Assembly (NCBI RefSeq): GCF_913062585.1
Contig: NZ_CAJXWX010000017.1
Location: forward strand, 1 to 64,000
Length of the DNA: 64,000 nucleotides
Direction: 5' to 3'
Origin: an uncultured Sphingomonas sp.
Lineage (GTDB): Bacteria; Pseudomonadota; Alphaproteobacteria; Sphingomonadales; Sphingomonadaceae
The position numbers and the translations under genes are program-made. This document shows, piece after piece, positions 44,318 to 51,470 of the stretch. Positions within the stretch are counted from its first letter, which is position 1, and the number at the start of each line of letters is the position of its first letter. Below the pieces are notes generated by a model that did no database searches, was not told the origin of the DNA, and was given only the letters and a program-made list of their open reading frames with translations.

Positions 44318-45223
44318 ATGATGCGCCACCCTTTCGCTTGCCTCTTGCTGGCCACCCTTACGGCTGCCTCGCCGCCGCCGGACGAGCGGGTGATCTCCCC
44401 CGATGGCAAGGCGACGCTGTCGGTCAACGGCGTCGCGCGCACCGTCCTGATCGACCCCGCCGCCCTGGGGCTCCCGATCATCACCAAAGGTTATGCCGAG
44501 GCGGCGGGCCTGAAGCCCGGCATGATCGAGGTGGGGTTCAAAGTCGGGCCGGTCCATATCGACGGGAAGACCGCCGTGGCACAGATCCGCGCGGGGACGG
44601 CCGCCCCCTATAAGCGTCGGATCGCCTTTGCCGAACGCCCCTTTGCCGCCGGATTCGATGGCGTCTTCGGCCCCGCGAGCCTGCCCGACCAGGTCGTCCG
44701 GTTCCGCCTGCGCGATCCGCAACCCGGCGAGCGCGTCACCACGCTGCCGATGGTCGGTGGCGGCGGCCTGTTCGGCGACTGGGGCTCGCGCTATGTCGTG
44801 ATCCCGATCGAGGGCGAGCCGATGCGGGTCATCTTCAACCCGCGCAAGGCACGCAGCACCACCAATGCGGGCGGCGCGGTTCGGCTGGCGCGCGCTTATG
44901 GCGGCCAGTTGTCCGGTGCCGCGACCCTGCAAGAGATCGTATTCGGGGTGACGCGGCCGATCCGCACGATGACGTTGACGACCCCGGTGACGATCGGCCC
45001 CTTCGCCATCTCGCAGTTGAGCGTACGAACCGTCGATTTCGGCAGCACCGCGACGATCGCCGATGCCGACGCGCCGGGCGACCCGGACGAAGTCGTCGTG
45101 ACCGGCAAGGGCAAGCATGACCCGAAAAAGGACTGGCTGTCGATCGGCGCAGACCAGTTGCAGCGGTGTTCGTCGATCGTGTTCGACAAACCCGCAAAGC
45201 AGATGCGGTTGAGCTGTCTGTAG
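44318..45223 (+). CDS. secreted protein, possibly retropepsin-like
   Basis: The 301-aa protein starts at the tandem ATGs 44318/44321 behind GGGAGAG. It has a short signal-like leader (HPFACLLLATLTAASPP) and a beta-rich mature part. Segments LSVNGVARTVLIDPAALGL and GLFGDWGSRYVVIPIEGEPM are compatible with the aspartic-protease-like fold of periplasmic retropepsin proteins, though a standard D[ST]G triplet is not present (LIDPAA is the closest), so catalysis is doubtful. The C-terminus has PKKDWLSIGADQLQRCSSIVF. Function is unknown and the family assignment is low-confidence. Confidence 0.6.
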   Translation: MMRHPFACLLLATLTAASPPPDERVISPDGKATLSVNGVARTVLIDPAALGLPIITKGYAEAAGLKPGMIEVGFKVGPVHIDGKTAVAQIRAGTAAPYKRRIAFAERPFAAGFDGVFGPASLPDQVVRFRLRDPQPGERVTTLPMVGGGGLFGDWGSRYVVIPIEGEPMRVIFNPRKARSTTNAGGAVRLARAYGGQLSGAATLQEIVFGVTRPIRTMTLTTPVTIGPFAISQLSVRTVDFGSTATIADADAPGDPDEVVVTGKGKHDPKKDWLSIGADQLQRCSSIVFDKPAKQMRLSCL

Positions 45224-45230
45224 CCCTTAT

Positions 45231-45349
45231 TCCTCCCCTGCAAGGGGAGGGGGACCAGCAAAGCTGGTGGAGGGGTGTCCCCGCTATCGGGAAGGGGACA
45301 CCCCTCCGTCAGGGCTGCGCCCTGCCACCTCCCCTTGCAGGTGAGGAAT
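45231..45349. repeat. compound inverted repeat, copy 11 (REPIN-like)
   Basis: The left arm is CCTCCCCTGCAAGGGGAGG, with inner stem ACCAGC-AAA-GCTGGT. The right inner stem is CAGGGC-TGC-GCCCTG, and the core holds CCCGCTATCGGG. It lies between the convergent protease-like and ABC genes. Confidence 0.9.
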
Positions 45350-45352
45350 AGG

Positions 45353-47182
45353 TTACGCCAGCAGCGCGTCCTCCTCGTCCTCCTGCTCCACCTCGGCGGC
45401 CTGGCGCGCCCACATCTCAGCATAGAGCCCGCCCCGGCTGAGCAATTCGCCATGCGTGCCGCGTTCCGCGACCCGGCCGCCGTCGAGCACGACGATCTGG
45501 TCGGCATGGACGATGGTCGACAACCGGTGCGCGATGACCAGGGTCGTGCGCCCGCGCTCGATCGCCTGCAGCGTGGCCAGGATGTCGGCCTCGGTCCGGC
45601 TGTCGAGCGCGCTGGTCGCCTCGTCCAGGATCAGGATCGGGGGGTCCTTCAACAGGGTGCGCGCGATCGCCACCCGCTGCTTCTCGCCACCCGACAGCTT
45701 CAGACCGCGCTCGCCGACCCGGGTCGCATAGCCCTGGGGCTGGCGTTCGATGAAGTCGGCGATGGCCGCACCCTTCGCCGCGCGCTCGACATCGTCCTGG
45801 TCCGCGCCTTCGCGGCCATAGGCGATGTTGTAGCCGATTGTCTCGTTGAACAGCACCGTGTCCTGCGGCACGATGCCGATCGCAGCGCGCAAGCTATCCT
45901 GCGTGACGGTGGCGATCCCCTGTCCGTCGATGGTGATCGCGCCCTGCTTCGCCTCGTAGAAGCGATAGAGCAGCCGGGCGAGCGTCGACTTGCCTGCGCC
46001 CGACGGCCCGACCACGGCACAGGTCGTGCCCGCCGGAATGTCGAGCGTCAGCCCCTTCAGGATGGTGCGTTCGGGATCATAGCCGAACACCACATTGTCG
46101 AACCGCACATGCCCGCCGGTCACGCGCAGTGGCGGCGCGCCCGGCGCATCCACGACCTCGGCAGGCGTGTCGATCAGGTCGAACATCGCGCCCATGTCGA
46201 TCACCCCCTGGCGGATGGTGCGATAGACCATGCCGAGCAGGTCGAGCGGGCGGAACAGCTGCGACAACAGGGTCGATACCAGCACCACGTCACCCGCCGA
46301 GGCGGCGCCCCGACTCCACTCGCGCACCACCCAGGCCATGGCAAAGCCCAGCATCAGGCTGGTGATCAGCGCTTGTCCGACGTTCAGCCAGGCGAGCGAA
46401 TTTTCCGACTTGGTCGCGGCGCGGGCATAGGCGGCGACGCCGTTCTCGTAACGCTGCGCCTCGCGCTCCTCGGCATTGAAATATTTGACCGTCTCGAAAT
46501 TCAGGAGCGAGTCGACCGCATGGGCGACCGCCCCGGTGTCGAGGTCGTTCATCCGGGTGCGCAGCGCGTTGCGCCAGTCGGTCACCTTGCGGGTGAAGCC
46601 GATATAGAGGACGACCATCGCCATCGTCGTCACGACCAGCACCGGTCCGAAGCTGCGCCCGAAAATGGTCAGCACCAGCGCCAGTTCCAGCACTGTCGGC
46701 GCGATGTTGAACAGCAGGAAATAGAGCATCGTGTCGATGCTCTTGGTCCCCCGCTCGACCACCTTCGTCACCGCGCCCGTCCGACGCTCCAGATGGAAGC
46801 GCAACGACAGGCGGTGGAGGTGGCGGAAGACGTCGGCCGACAGCCGCCGCGTCGCATCCTGCCCGACCATCTCGAACACGGCGTTACGAAGATTGTCGAA
46901 CAGCGTCGTGCCGAACCGTGCGCCAGCGTAACCGACGACCAGGAGGACGATCAGCGTCACCGCGCCCCGGTCACCCCCCGCCATCCGGTCGACCGCATAT
47001 TTGAAGGTATAGGCCGCGCCCAGCACCTGGACGAGCTTCGACATGATGACCAGCGCCATCGCCCCCACGATCCGCGCGCGCAGGGCGGGTTCTCCGGCGG
47101 GCCAGAGATAGGGGAGGAAGCGCCGGAGCGTCGGGATCAGCGGCCGGTCGGGCGTACCGGCGGTGGGGTCGAGTGGGGGCAT
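45353..47182 (-). CDS. ATM1-type ABC exporter (permease and ATPase fused)
   Basis: The 609-aa half-transporter has six N-terminal transmembrane helices (VGAMALVIMSKLVQVLGAAYTF is the first) with the ATM1/HMT1 family features FRHLHRLSLRFHLERRTGAVTKVVERGTKSI and the FETVKYFNAEEREAQRY loop. The ATPase has Walker A AVVGPSGAGKSTLARLLYRF, Q-loop VPQDTVLFN, signature LKLSGGEKQRVAIARTL and Walker B ILILDEATSALD. Relatives export glutathione-bound metals or Fe-S-related thiol compounds. The opposite strand has a very long open frame, which is only a GC-driven shadow. Confidence 0.95.
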   Translation of the reverse strand: MPPLDPTAGTPDRPLIPTLRRFLPYLWPAGEPALRARIVGAMALVIMSKLVQVLGAAYTFKYAVDRMAGGDRGAVTLIVLLVVGYAGARFGTTLFDNLRNAVFEMVGQDATRRLSADVFRHLHRLSLRFHLERRTGAVTKVVERGTKSIDTMLYFLLFNIAPTVLELALVLTIFGRSFGPVLVVTTMAMVVLYIGFTRKVTDWRNALRTRMNDLDTGAVAHAVDSLLNFETVKYFNAEEREAQRYENGVAAYARAATKSENSLAWLNVGQALITSLMLGFAMAWVVREWSRGAASAGDVVLVSTLLSQLFRPLDLLGMVYRTIRQGVIDMGAMFDLIDTPAEVVDAPGAPPLRVTGGHVRFDNVVFGYDPERTILKGLTLDIPAGTTCAVVGPSGAGKSTLARLLYRFYEAKQGAITIDGQGIATVTQDSLRAAIGIVPQDTVLFNETIGYNIAYGREGADQDDVERAAKGAAIADFIERQPQGYATRVGERGLKLSGGEKQRVAIARTLLKDPPILILDEATSALDSRTEADILATLQAIERGRTTLVIAHRLSTIVHADQIVVLDGGRVAERGTHGELLSRGGLYAEMWARQAAEVEQEDEEDALLA

Positions 47183-47312
47183 GTCGTCCCCATGTCGGAC
47201 GATCGGGGCCGGAGTTCAATGGCGGGGCGGGCAAGACGGCACGCCAGGCTTCGTCCGACGCCCGGAACCTCCTGCCGCACTTAAGTGTTTTTAGGCTTGA
47301 GTGGAGGCGGTT

Positions 47313-47543
47313 ATGCAGCCGATTTTCTATGTGATGGCGATCCTGGGCTGTGGCGACGGCAGCGTCGATTGCACCGAGGCGCGGATGGTTCCCGCCCGCT
47401 ATGCGACCATGGCCCAGTGCCGGGCCGACCTTGCCAACCGTATCGCCGCCAACACCGATGTGCCCTATCCGGTGATCGGCGCGGATTGCCGCCGCATGGG
47501 CGCGCAAATGGCAAAGGCCGAGCGCAAGCCGACAAAGGGCTGA
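47313..47543 (+). CDS. small hypothetical protein
   Basis: The 76-aa product begins with MQPIFYVMAILGCGDGSVDC and contains four cysteines in two pairs (C12/C19, C33/C57 region: RYATMAQCRADL, GADCRRMGAQM), suggesting a small disulfide-linked protein, possibly exported. No family recognised. The start at 47313 has GGAGG before it; an upstream ATG at 47301 would add four residues. It is divergent from the ABC gene and convergent with the crtB gene, with REPs between. Confidence 0.65.
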   Translation: MQPIFYVMAILGCGDGSVDCTEARMVPARYATMAQCRADLANRIAANTDVPYPVIGADCRRMGAQMAKAERKPTKG

Positions 47544-47549
47544 ATCCCC

Positions 47550-47662
47550 CCCTCCGTTCAGCCTGAGCGAAGTCGAAGGCAAAGGAATGACGCCGTTCGA
47601 CAGTTCCCTTGTGCCCGCCGCCTGGCGTGGCCTTCAACTACGCTCAGGCCGAACGGAGGTTG
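47550..47662. repeat. sphingomonad REP pair (inverted)
   Basis: A reverse copy (CCGTTCAGCCTGAGCGAAGT, then CGAAGGC) faces a forward copy GGCCTTCAACTACGCTCAGG, then CCGAACGG. In the second copy two loop bases have changed, but the GGCC/GGCC arms still pair. It lies between the small hypothetical gene and crtB. Confidence 0.85.
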
Positions 47663-47665
47663 GGG

Positions 47666-48616
47666 TTATCGCGGTCGCGTCCACAGGCTGGGATCGCGCG
47701 GAACGATCCGCATCTTGTCCCGCCGCGCGGCCTGAATCCCCGCGCGCGTCATGAAGCCCAGCTTTTCCAGCTTGCTGGTCCCCACGCGGCTATCCCAGGC
47801 CCGCCGTCCCCGCTTGGCGACCTTGCGCCCGATCGCGCCATAGATCGCCGCGGCCGACAGCACGGCCCAGGCCGAGCGATAGGAGAGCGCGGGCGTGCCC
47901 ATCCGCGCGCTGGCCTCGAACCGGGCGGCTTGGTCGGTCAGCCGCCGCGCCAATGCGGTCAGGCCGGGCCGGTGGGAGGGGGCCATGATCGCGTCCGGCG
48001 CGATGCTCTTATAGGCGAGCCACTGGCGCGGCAGATAATGTCGTCCCGCGCCCGCATCCTCGGCGATGTCGCGGGCGATATTGGCCAGCTGAAACGCCAT
48101 GCCGAGATCGCATGCGCGGTCCAGCACCGCCTCGTCATCGGCGGCGACCCCCATCGTCACTGCCATCATGCAGCCGACGACGCCCGCGACATGATAGCAA
48201 TAGCGGTAGAGATCGTCCTCGCTCTCGGGCCGCCAGTCCTCGGCATCCAGCGCGAATCCGGCGATCAGGTCGCGGGGCCAGCGATGCGGCATACCCGTTT
48301 CCGCCGCCACGACGCGCAGCGCGTCGAACGCCGGATCGCCGACCACCTGTCCCGCCAGCGCCGCCTCGGTCTTCTCCGTCAGCTCGGCCAGGCGCGCAGG
48401 CGCGTCGGCGACGCGGGTCATGCCATGGCCATGGTCCTGCCCGTCTGCGATGTCGTCGCAGCGACGGCACCAGGCATAGAGCAGCCAGGCGCGCGCCCGC
48501 GTCTCGGGATCGAAGAGCAGGCTGGCCGCCGCGAAACTCTTCGAGCCTTTGGCGATCGACGCCTTGGCCTCCGCGACCAGCACCGCACGCTCGTCCGGGG
48601 CGGCCGCCGGGGTCAC
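47666..48616 (-). CDS. crtB: phytoene synthase
   Basis: The 316-aa squalene/phytoene synthase couples two GGPP to phytoene. Two acidic motifs are present: DDIAD (RRCDDIADG, near 52-57) and the second Asp-rich NIARDIAEDAGAGRHYLP segment. The prior GMAFQLANIARDI is typical. The start is a GTG at 48616, overlapping the LOG-family TGA as GTGA. It lies 5.6 kb from crtY-crtI on the other strand, so carotenoid genes are split between two transcription units. crtE was not seen. Confidence 0.94.
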   Translation of the reverse strand: MTPAAAPDERAVLVAEAKASIAKGSKSFAAASLLFDPETRARAWLLYAWCRRCDDIADGQDHGHGMTRVADAPARLAELTEKTEAALAGQVVGDPAFDALRVVAAETGMPHRWPRDLIAGFALDAEDWRPESEDDLYRYCYHVAGVVGCMMAVTMGVAADDEAVLDRACDLGMAFQLANIARDIAEDAGAGRHYLPRQWLAYKSIAPDAIMAPSHRPGLTALARRLTDQAARFEASARMGTPALSYRSAWAVLSAAAIYGAIGRKVAKRGRRAWDSRVGTSKLEKLGFMTRAGIQAARRDKMRIVPRDPSLWTRPR

Positions 48617-49194
48617 AGATCGCCCGCGTTCATCCGCACGATGGGCTGGGTCGGCACATGCGCGCCCATCCGGGCCAGCAGGCCGTCCAGCGTGGTGTCG
48701 ACGATCAGCAGGTCGCGGTGCTGCGGCCGCAGGAAGCCGACCTCACCCATCTTCTCCCAGAAGGCGACCAGATGGTCGTAATAGCCGCCGGTGTTGAGCA
48801 GCCCGACCGGATCGGCGTGATAGCCCAGCTGCGCCCAGCTCAGCGCTTCCCACAGCTCGTCCATCGTGCCGGTACCGCCCGCGATGGTGACGAAGCCGTC
48901 CGACAGGTCGGTGAACGCCTTCTTGCGCTCATGCATGCCCGGCACGACGTGCAGCTCGGTCAGGCCCCGGTGCGCGACCTCGGCATCGACCAGCGCCTGG
49001 GGGATGATGCCGATCACCTCGCCCCCGGCGGCCAGCGCCGCATCGGCGACCGCGCCCATCAGGCCCAGCCGCCCGCCACCATAGACGACGCCGATCCCGC
49101 GCTCGGCCAGCCCCCGGCCGACGGCCCGCGCCGTGTCGATATATTGGGGATCGCTGGGGGTCGCCGACCCGCAATAAATGGCCAATCGCTTCAT
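48613..49194 (-). CDS. LOG family protein (cytokinin riboside phosphoribohydrolase type)
   Basis: The 193-aa protein has the LOG fold: MKRLAIYCGSATPSDP (start), VYGGGRLGLMGAVADAAL, the lysine-decarboxylase-like motif MHERKKAF, and GGTGTMDELWE, matching the PGGxGTxxE signature. Family members release free cytokinin bases or hydrolyse nucleotide 5'-monophosphates. The start is the ATG at 49194; the open frame runs on to 49254 into the tail of the TetR gene. It is coupled to crtB (GTGA), which makes this a two-gene unit. Confidence 0.92.
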   Translation of the reverse strand: MKRLAIYCGSATPSDPQYIDTARAVGRGLAERGIGVVYGGGRLGLMGAVADAALAAGGEVIGIIPQALVDAEVAHRGLTELHVVPGMHERKKAFTDLSDGFVTIAGGTGTMDELWEALSWAQLGYHADPVGLLNTGGYYDHLVAFWEKMGEVGFLRPQHRDLLIVDTTLDGLLARMGAHVPTQPIVRMNAGDL

Positions 49195-49204
49195 GCCAGA
49201 AGCG

Positions 49205-49828
49205 CTAGGCGATGGCATCGGGCGGGGCAAGCGGCTTGGTCCCCCACCAGCCACGGGTCATCGACCGGACGCTGTCGACCAGCCATGTGAGAAAGAGCGC
49301 CTGTCGCGCCGGATCGCCCCCATCCACCCATTGCAGATAGGCATCGAGCATGAAGCCCGCGATCAGCCGGGCGAGCATCGCGGGGTCGCCGGGCATCGCC
49401 GCCGGGGGGCCAAGCACGTCCGCGATCCGCGCCACCGTACGTTCGGCGAGAACCGCGTGAAGCCGGTCGACATGCGCCCCGAAACGCGGATCGTGCGGCG
49501 CCTGTCGCAACAATACGCGCAATGCCGCGCGCCGCTGCTCCACGACCGCCAATGTGTGCGGCAAGCGCTCTGGCCAGGTCGCGACAGGCATGGCGTCGAC
49601 CGCCAGCAAGCTATCGACCAGGTCCGAGAGGACCGCGTCGATCAGCCCGTCCTTCGACCCGAAATAGCGATAAAGGACGACCTTGGCGACGCCGACATGG
49701 TCGGCGATCGCGGCGATGCTGGCGCTGCGCAGGCCCAGCCGGTCCAGCGCGTCCGCCGCCCCGGCCAGCAGCGCCGTGCGCCGGGCCGCGCGGTGTGTCG
49801 CGAGCATATCCGCATAACCGTCCGTCAC
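49205..49828 (-). CDS. TetR-family transcriptional regulator
   Basis: The 207-aa regulator has an N-terminal TetR helix-turn-helix (residues 12-60: RRTALLAGAADALDRLGLRSASIAAIADHVGVAKVVLYRYFGSKDGLIDAV, with the typical VLYRYFGSK). The ligand domain is alanine- and leucine-rich. The start is GTG at 49828. It is divergent from a secreted esterase gene with a 77-base gap carrying a perfect GTTACC-N4-GGTAAC palindrome, so autorepression and control of the esterase are likely. The LOG gene starts 10 bases downstream of the stop. Confidence 0.9.
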   Translation of the reverse strand: MTDGYADMLATHRAARRTALLAGAADALDRLGLRSASIAAIADHVGVAKVVLYRYFGSKDGLIDAVLSDLVDSLLAVDAMPVATWPERLPHTLAVVEQRRAALRVLLRQAPHDPRFGAHVDRLHAVLAERTVARIADVLGPPAAMPGDPAMLARLIAGFMLDAYLQWVDGGDPARQALFLTWLVDSVRSMTRGWWGTKPLAPPDAIA

Positions 49829-49866
49829 CGGGTTTCCATGACCAGTGGCGCAATCGGTTACAAGCT

Positions 49867-49882
49867 GTTACCAATCGGTAAC
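49867..49882. promoter_or_regulatory. palindrome between TetR gene and esterase, candidate operator
   Basis: GTTACC (49867-49872), AATC, GGTAAC (49877-49882) form a perfect 6-4-6 inverted repeat. An imperfect direct copy AATCGGTTAC lies just upstream at 49852-49861. It overlaps the expected promoter zone of both divergent genes. The TetR assignment is by position. Confidence 0.55.
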
Positions 49883-49905
49883 ATTGGTCGGAAGGAGTGA
49901 GCTTC

Positions 49906-50862
49906 ATGCGCAAGCGGGTGGCGGCGATCGTATCGGTGATCCTGGTGGGGACGGCCTGGACCGAAGTCCCGGCCCAGCGTTTCGGCCTGCTGCACCGCCT
50001 TCGCGAGGCGCGGGCGGGTGCCGCCCCCAAGACGGATGGGGCGGTGAGCGTGCCGCTGTCCTTTGGCGGCCTGGATCGCCATTATCAGCTGCTCGACGTC
50101 CATCGCGGCCATGCCCCGGCGCCGCTCGTGATCGTGCTGCACGGTGGCGGCGGCAATGGCGGAACGATGATCGCACGCTGGTCCGCCCAGGCGCGCAGCG
50201 CCGGGCTGGTCGTTGCCGCACCCGACGGTATCGGCCGTCGCGACAGGATGGGCACCTGGAATGCGGGCGGCTGTTGCGGTGAGGCGATGTCGCGCGGCGT
50301 CGACGATGTCGGTTTCGTCCGGGCGGTGGCGGAGGATGTCGCCCGGCGCACCGCGATCGATCCAGCGCAAATCTATATCGTCGGATTTTCCAATGGCGCG
50401 ATGCTGGCCCACCGTGTGGCGATCACGATGGGCGACCGGATCGCCGCCGCCGCGATGGTATCGGGGGCAATCTTTGGAAACGAGCCCCGTCCCGTCGCCG
50501 CCGTGCCCGTCTTGATCATACATGGCGAAAAGGACGATGTCGTCGCTTTTTCGGGCGGCAAGAGCCCGACCGGCTTCGTCGCACGCGCGCAGATGCGGCC
50601 GTTTCTCCCGACCCGGCAATCGGTCGATTTCTGGCGGCAAGCCGATGGCTGCGCCGCTTCGCCCGGCGTCACTCGCCAGCCGGGGCTGGTGATCGAGCAT
50701 AGCATGGCCTGCGCTAAGGGTGGCGAGGTGGTCTTCTACGACATTCCAGGCGGCGGCCATGAATGGCCCGGTGCCGCAAAGCGCCCGGCATCGAGCGGTG
50801 GCGGCGATACGCTGGATGCGACCGATGTGATCTGGCGCTTCTTCCAGGACCATCATCGCTAG
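49906..50862 (+). CDS. secreted esterase, polyhydroxybutyrate depolymerase-like
   Basis: The 318-aa protein begins with MRKRVAAIVSVILVGTAWT, a signal peptide. It belongs to the LpqC-like / PHB-depolymerase-type alpha/beta hydrolases: LVIVLHGGGGNGGTMIARWSAQARSAGLVVAAPDG (oxyanion region), TWNAGGCCGEAMSRGVDDVGFVRAVAEDV, the nucleophile elbow GFSNGAM (Ser), LIIHGEKDDVV (Asp) and GGGHEWPG (His). It probably acts on small esters or feruloyl-type bonds. Its control region contains the TetR palindrome. The ATG at 49906 has AAGGAG upstream; a GTG at 49897 is less likely. Confidence 0.88.
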   Translation: MRKRVAAIVSVILVGTAWTEVPAQRFGLLHRLREARAGAAPKTDGAVSVPLSFGGLDRHYQLLDVHRGHAPAPLVIVLHGGGGNGGTMIARWSAQARSAGLVVAAPDGIGRRDRMGTWNAGGCCGEAMSRGVDDVGFVRAVAEDVARRTAIDPAQIYIVGFSNGAMLAHRVAITMGDRIAAAAMVSGAIFGNEPRPVAAVPVLIIHGEKDDVVAFSGGKSPTGFVARAQMRPFLPTRQSVDFWRQADGCAASPGVTRQPGLVIEHSMACAKGGEVVFYDIPGGGHEWPGAAKRPASSGGGDTLDATDVIWRFFQDHHR

Positions 50863-50947
50863 GCCGCATCGCCATTCGTCATGGCCCAGTCTTTCCCTGG
50901 GACAGGGAGAGCGAAGGAAAGGCGTAGCGGAAGGTCGATCCGGCGGA
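50863..50947. repeat. diverged copy of the palindromic element at 2814-2903
   Basis: It starts GGCCGCATCGCCATTCGTCA and ends near AAGGTCGATCCGGC, like the element at 2814. A central hairpin (TTTCCCTG, GACAGGGAGA) is weaker. Located after the esterase stop. Confidence 0.55.
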
Positions 50948-51006
50948 GACGCGAAAAGGGGCGGCGCGATCCACCGCACCGCCCCTCCTAAGCGCCGCTC
51001 GACCGC

Positions 51007-51291
51007 TTACTTGCCGCGCAGCGTGTTCAGCAGTGCGATACCCAGCACGCCGCCCAGCGCCGCCGCGGCGAAGGGGCGATCCTTCACGAACTGGCGGGCC
51101 TGGTCGATCAGCGGGCGGACCGTCTGGTCGACGCTATTCTTGGCATCGCCGAATGCCTTCTGCGCCTTGCCGCTCAGCTGTTCGCCCTTGCCCTCGGCCT
51201 CCATCGACGTGTCGCCCAGCATCGCGCCCATGCCCTGCTTGACCTTGCCACCGAAGTCGGTGGCCGCACCATTCATCATGTCGGTGTTCAT
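51007..51291 (-). CDS. CsbD-like family protein
   Basis: The 94-aa protein has the CsbD-like features of an amphipathic, highly charged N-terminal helix (GKVKQGMGAMLGDTSMEAEGKGEQLSGKAQKAFGDAKNSV) and a hydrophobic end (PFAAAALGGVLGIALLNTLRGK). CsbD-type proteins are stress-induced, often sigma-B or general-stress dependent, and of unknown mechanism. The ribosome site GAGGAG lies before the ATG at 51291. It is divergent from recQ. Confidence 0.9.
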   Translation of the reverse strand: MNTDMMNGAATDFGGKVKQGMGAMLGDTSMEAEGKGEQLSGKAQKAFGDAKNSVDQTVRPLIDQARQFVKDRPFAAAALGGVLGIALLNTLRGK

Positions 51292-51470
51292 CGAACATCT
51301 CCTCTTTCGGTTTCAGAGATAACGGAGGTTCAAAACCCCGAAGCACGCGGATGTTTCCTGGTATCTTTGCACCATCAGGTGGAATGAATCGGGCCCAAGC
51401 CGGTCCGCCGCCACGCGCGAGAGGTCGCACGCCCTTCCCCCGCCCCCGCCGCGTCGCTACATGCAGCCCG

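Noticed and set aside
45275..47284. A 669-codon open frame on the plus strand opposite the ABC exporter
   Set aside because: It mirrors the codons of a clear ABC transporter, is rich in Arg, His, Asp and Gly, and shows no domain. Long antisense frames are normal in GC-rich DNA.
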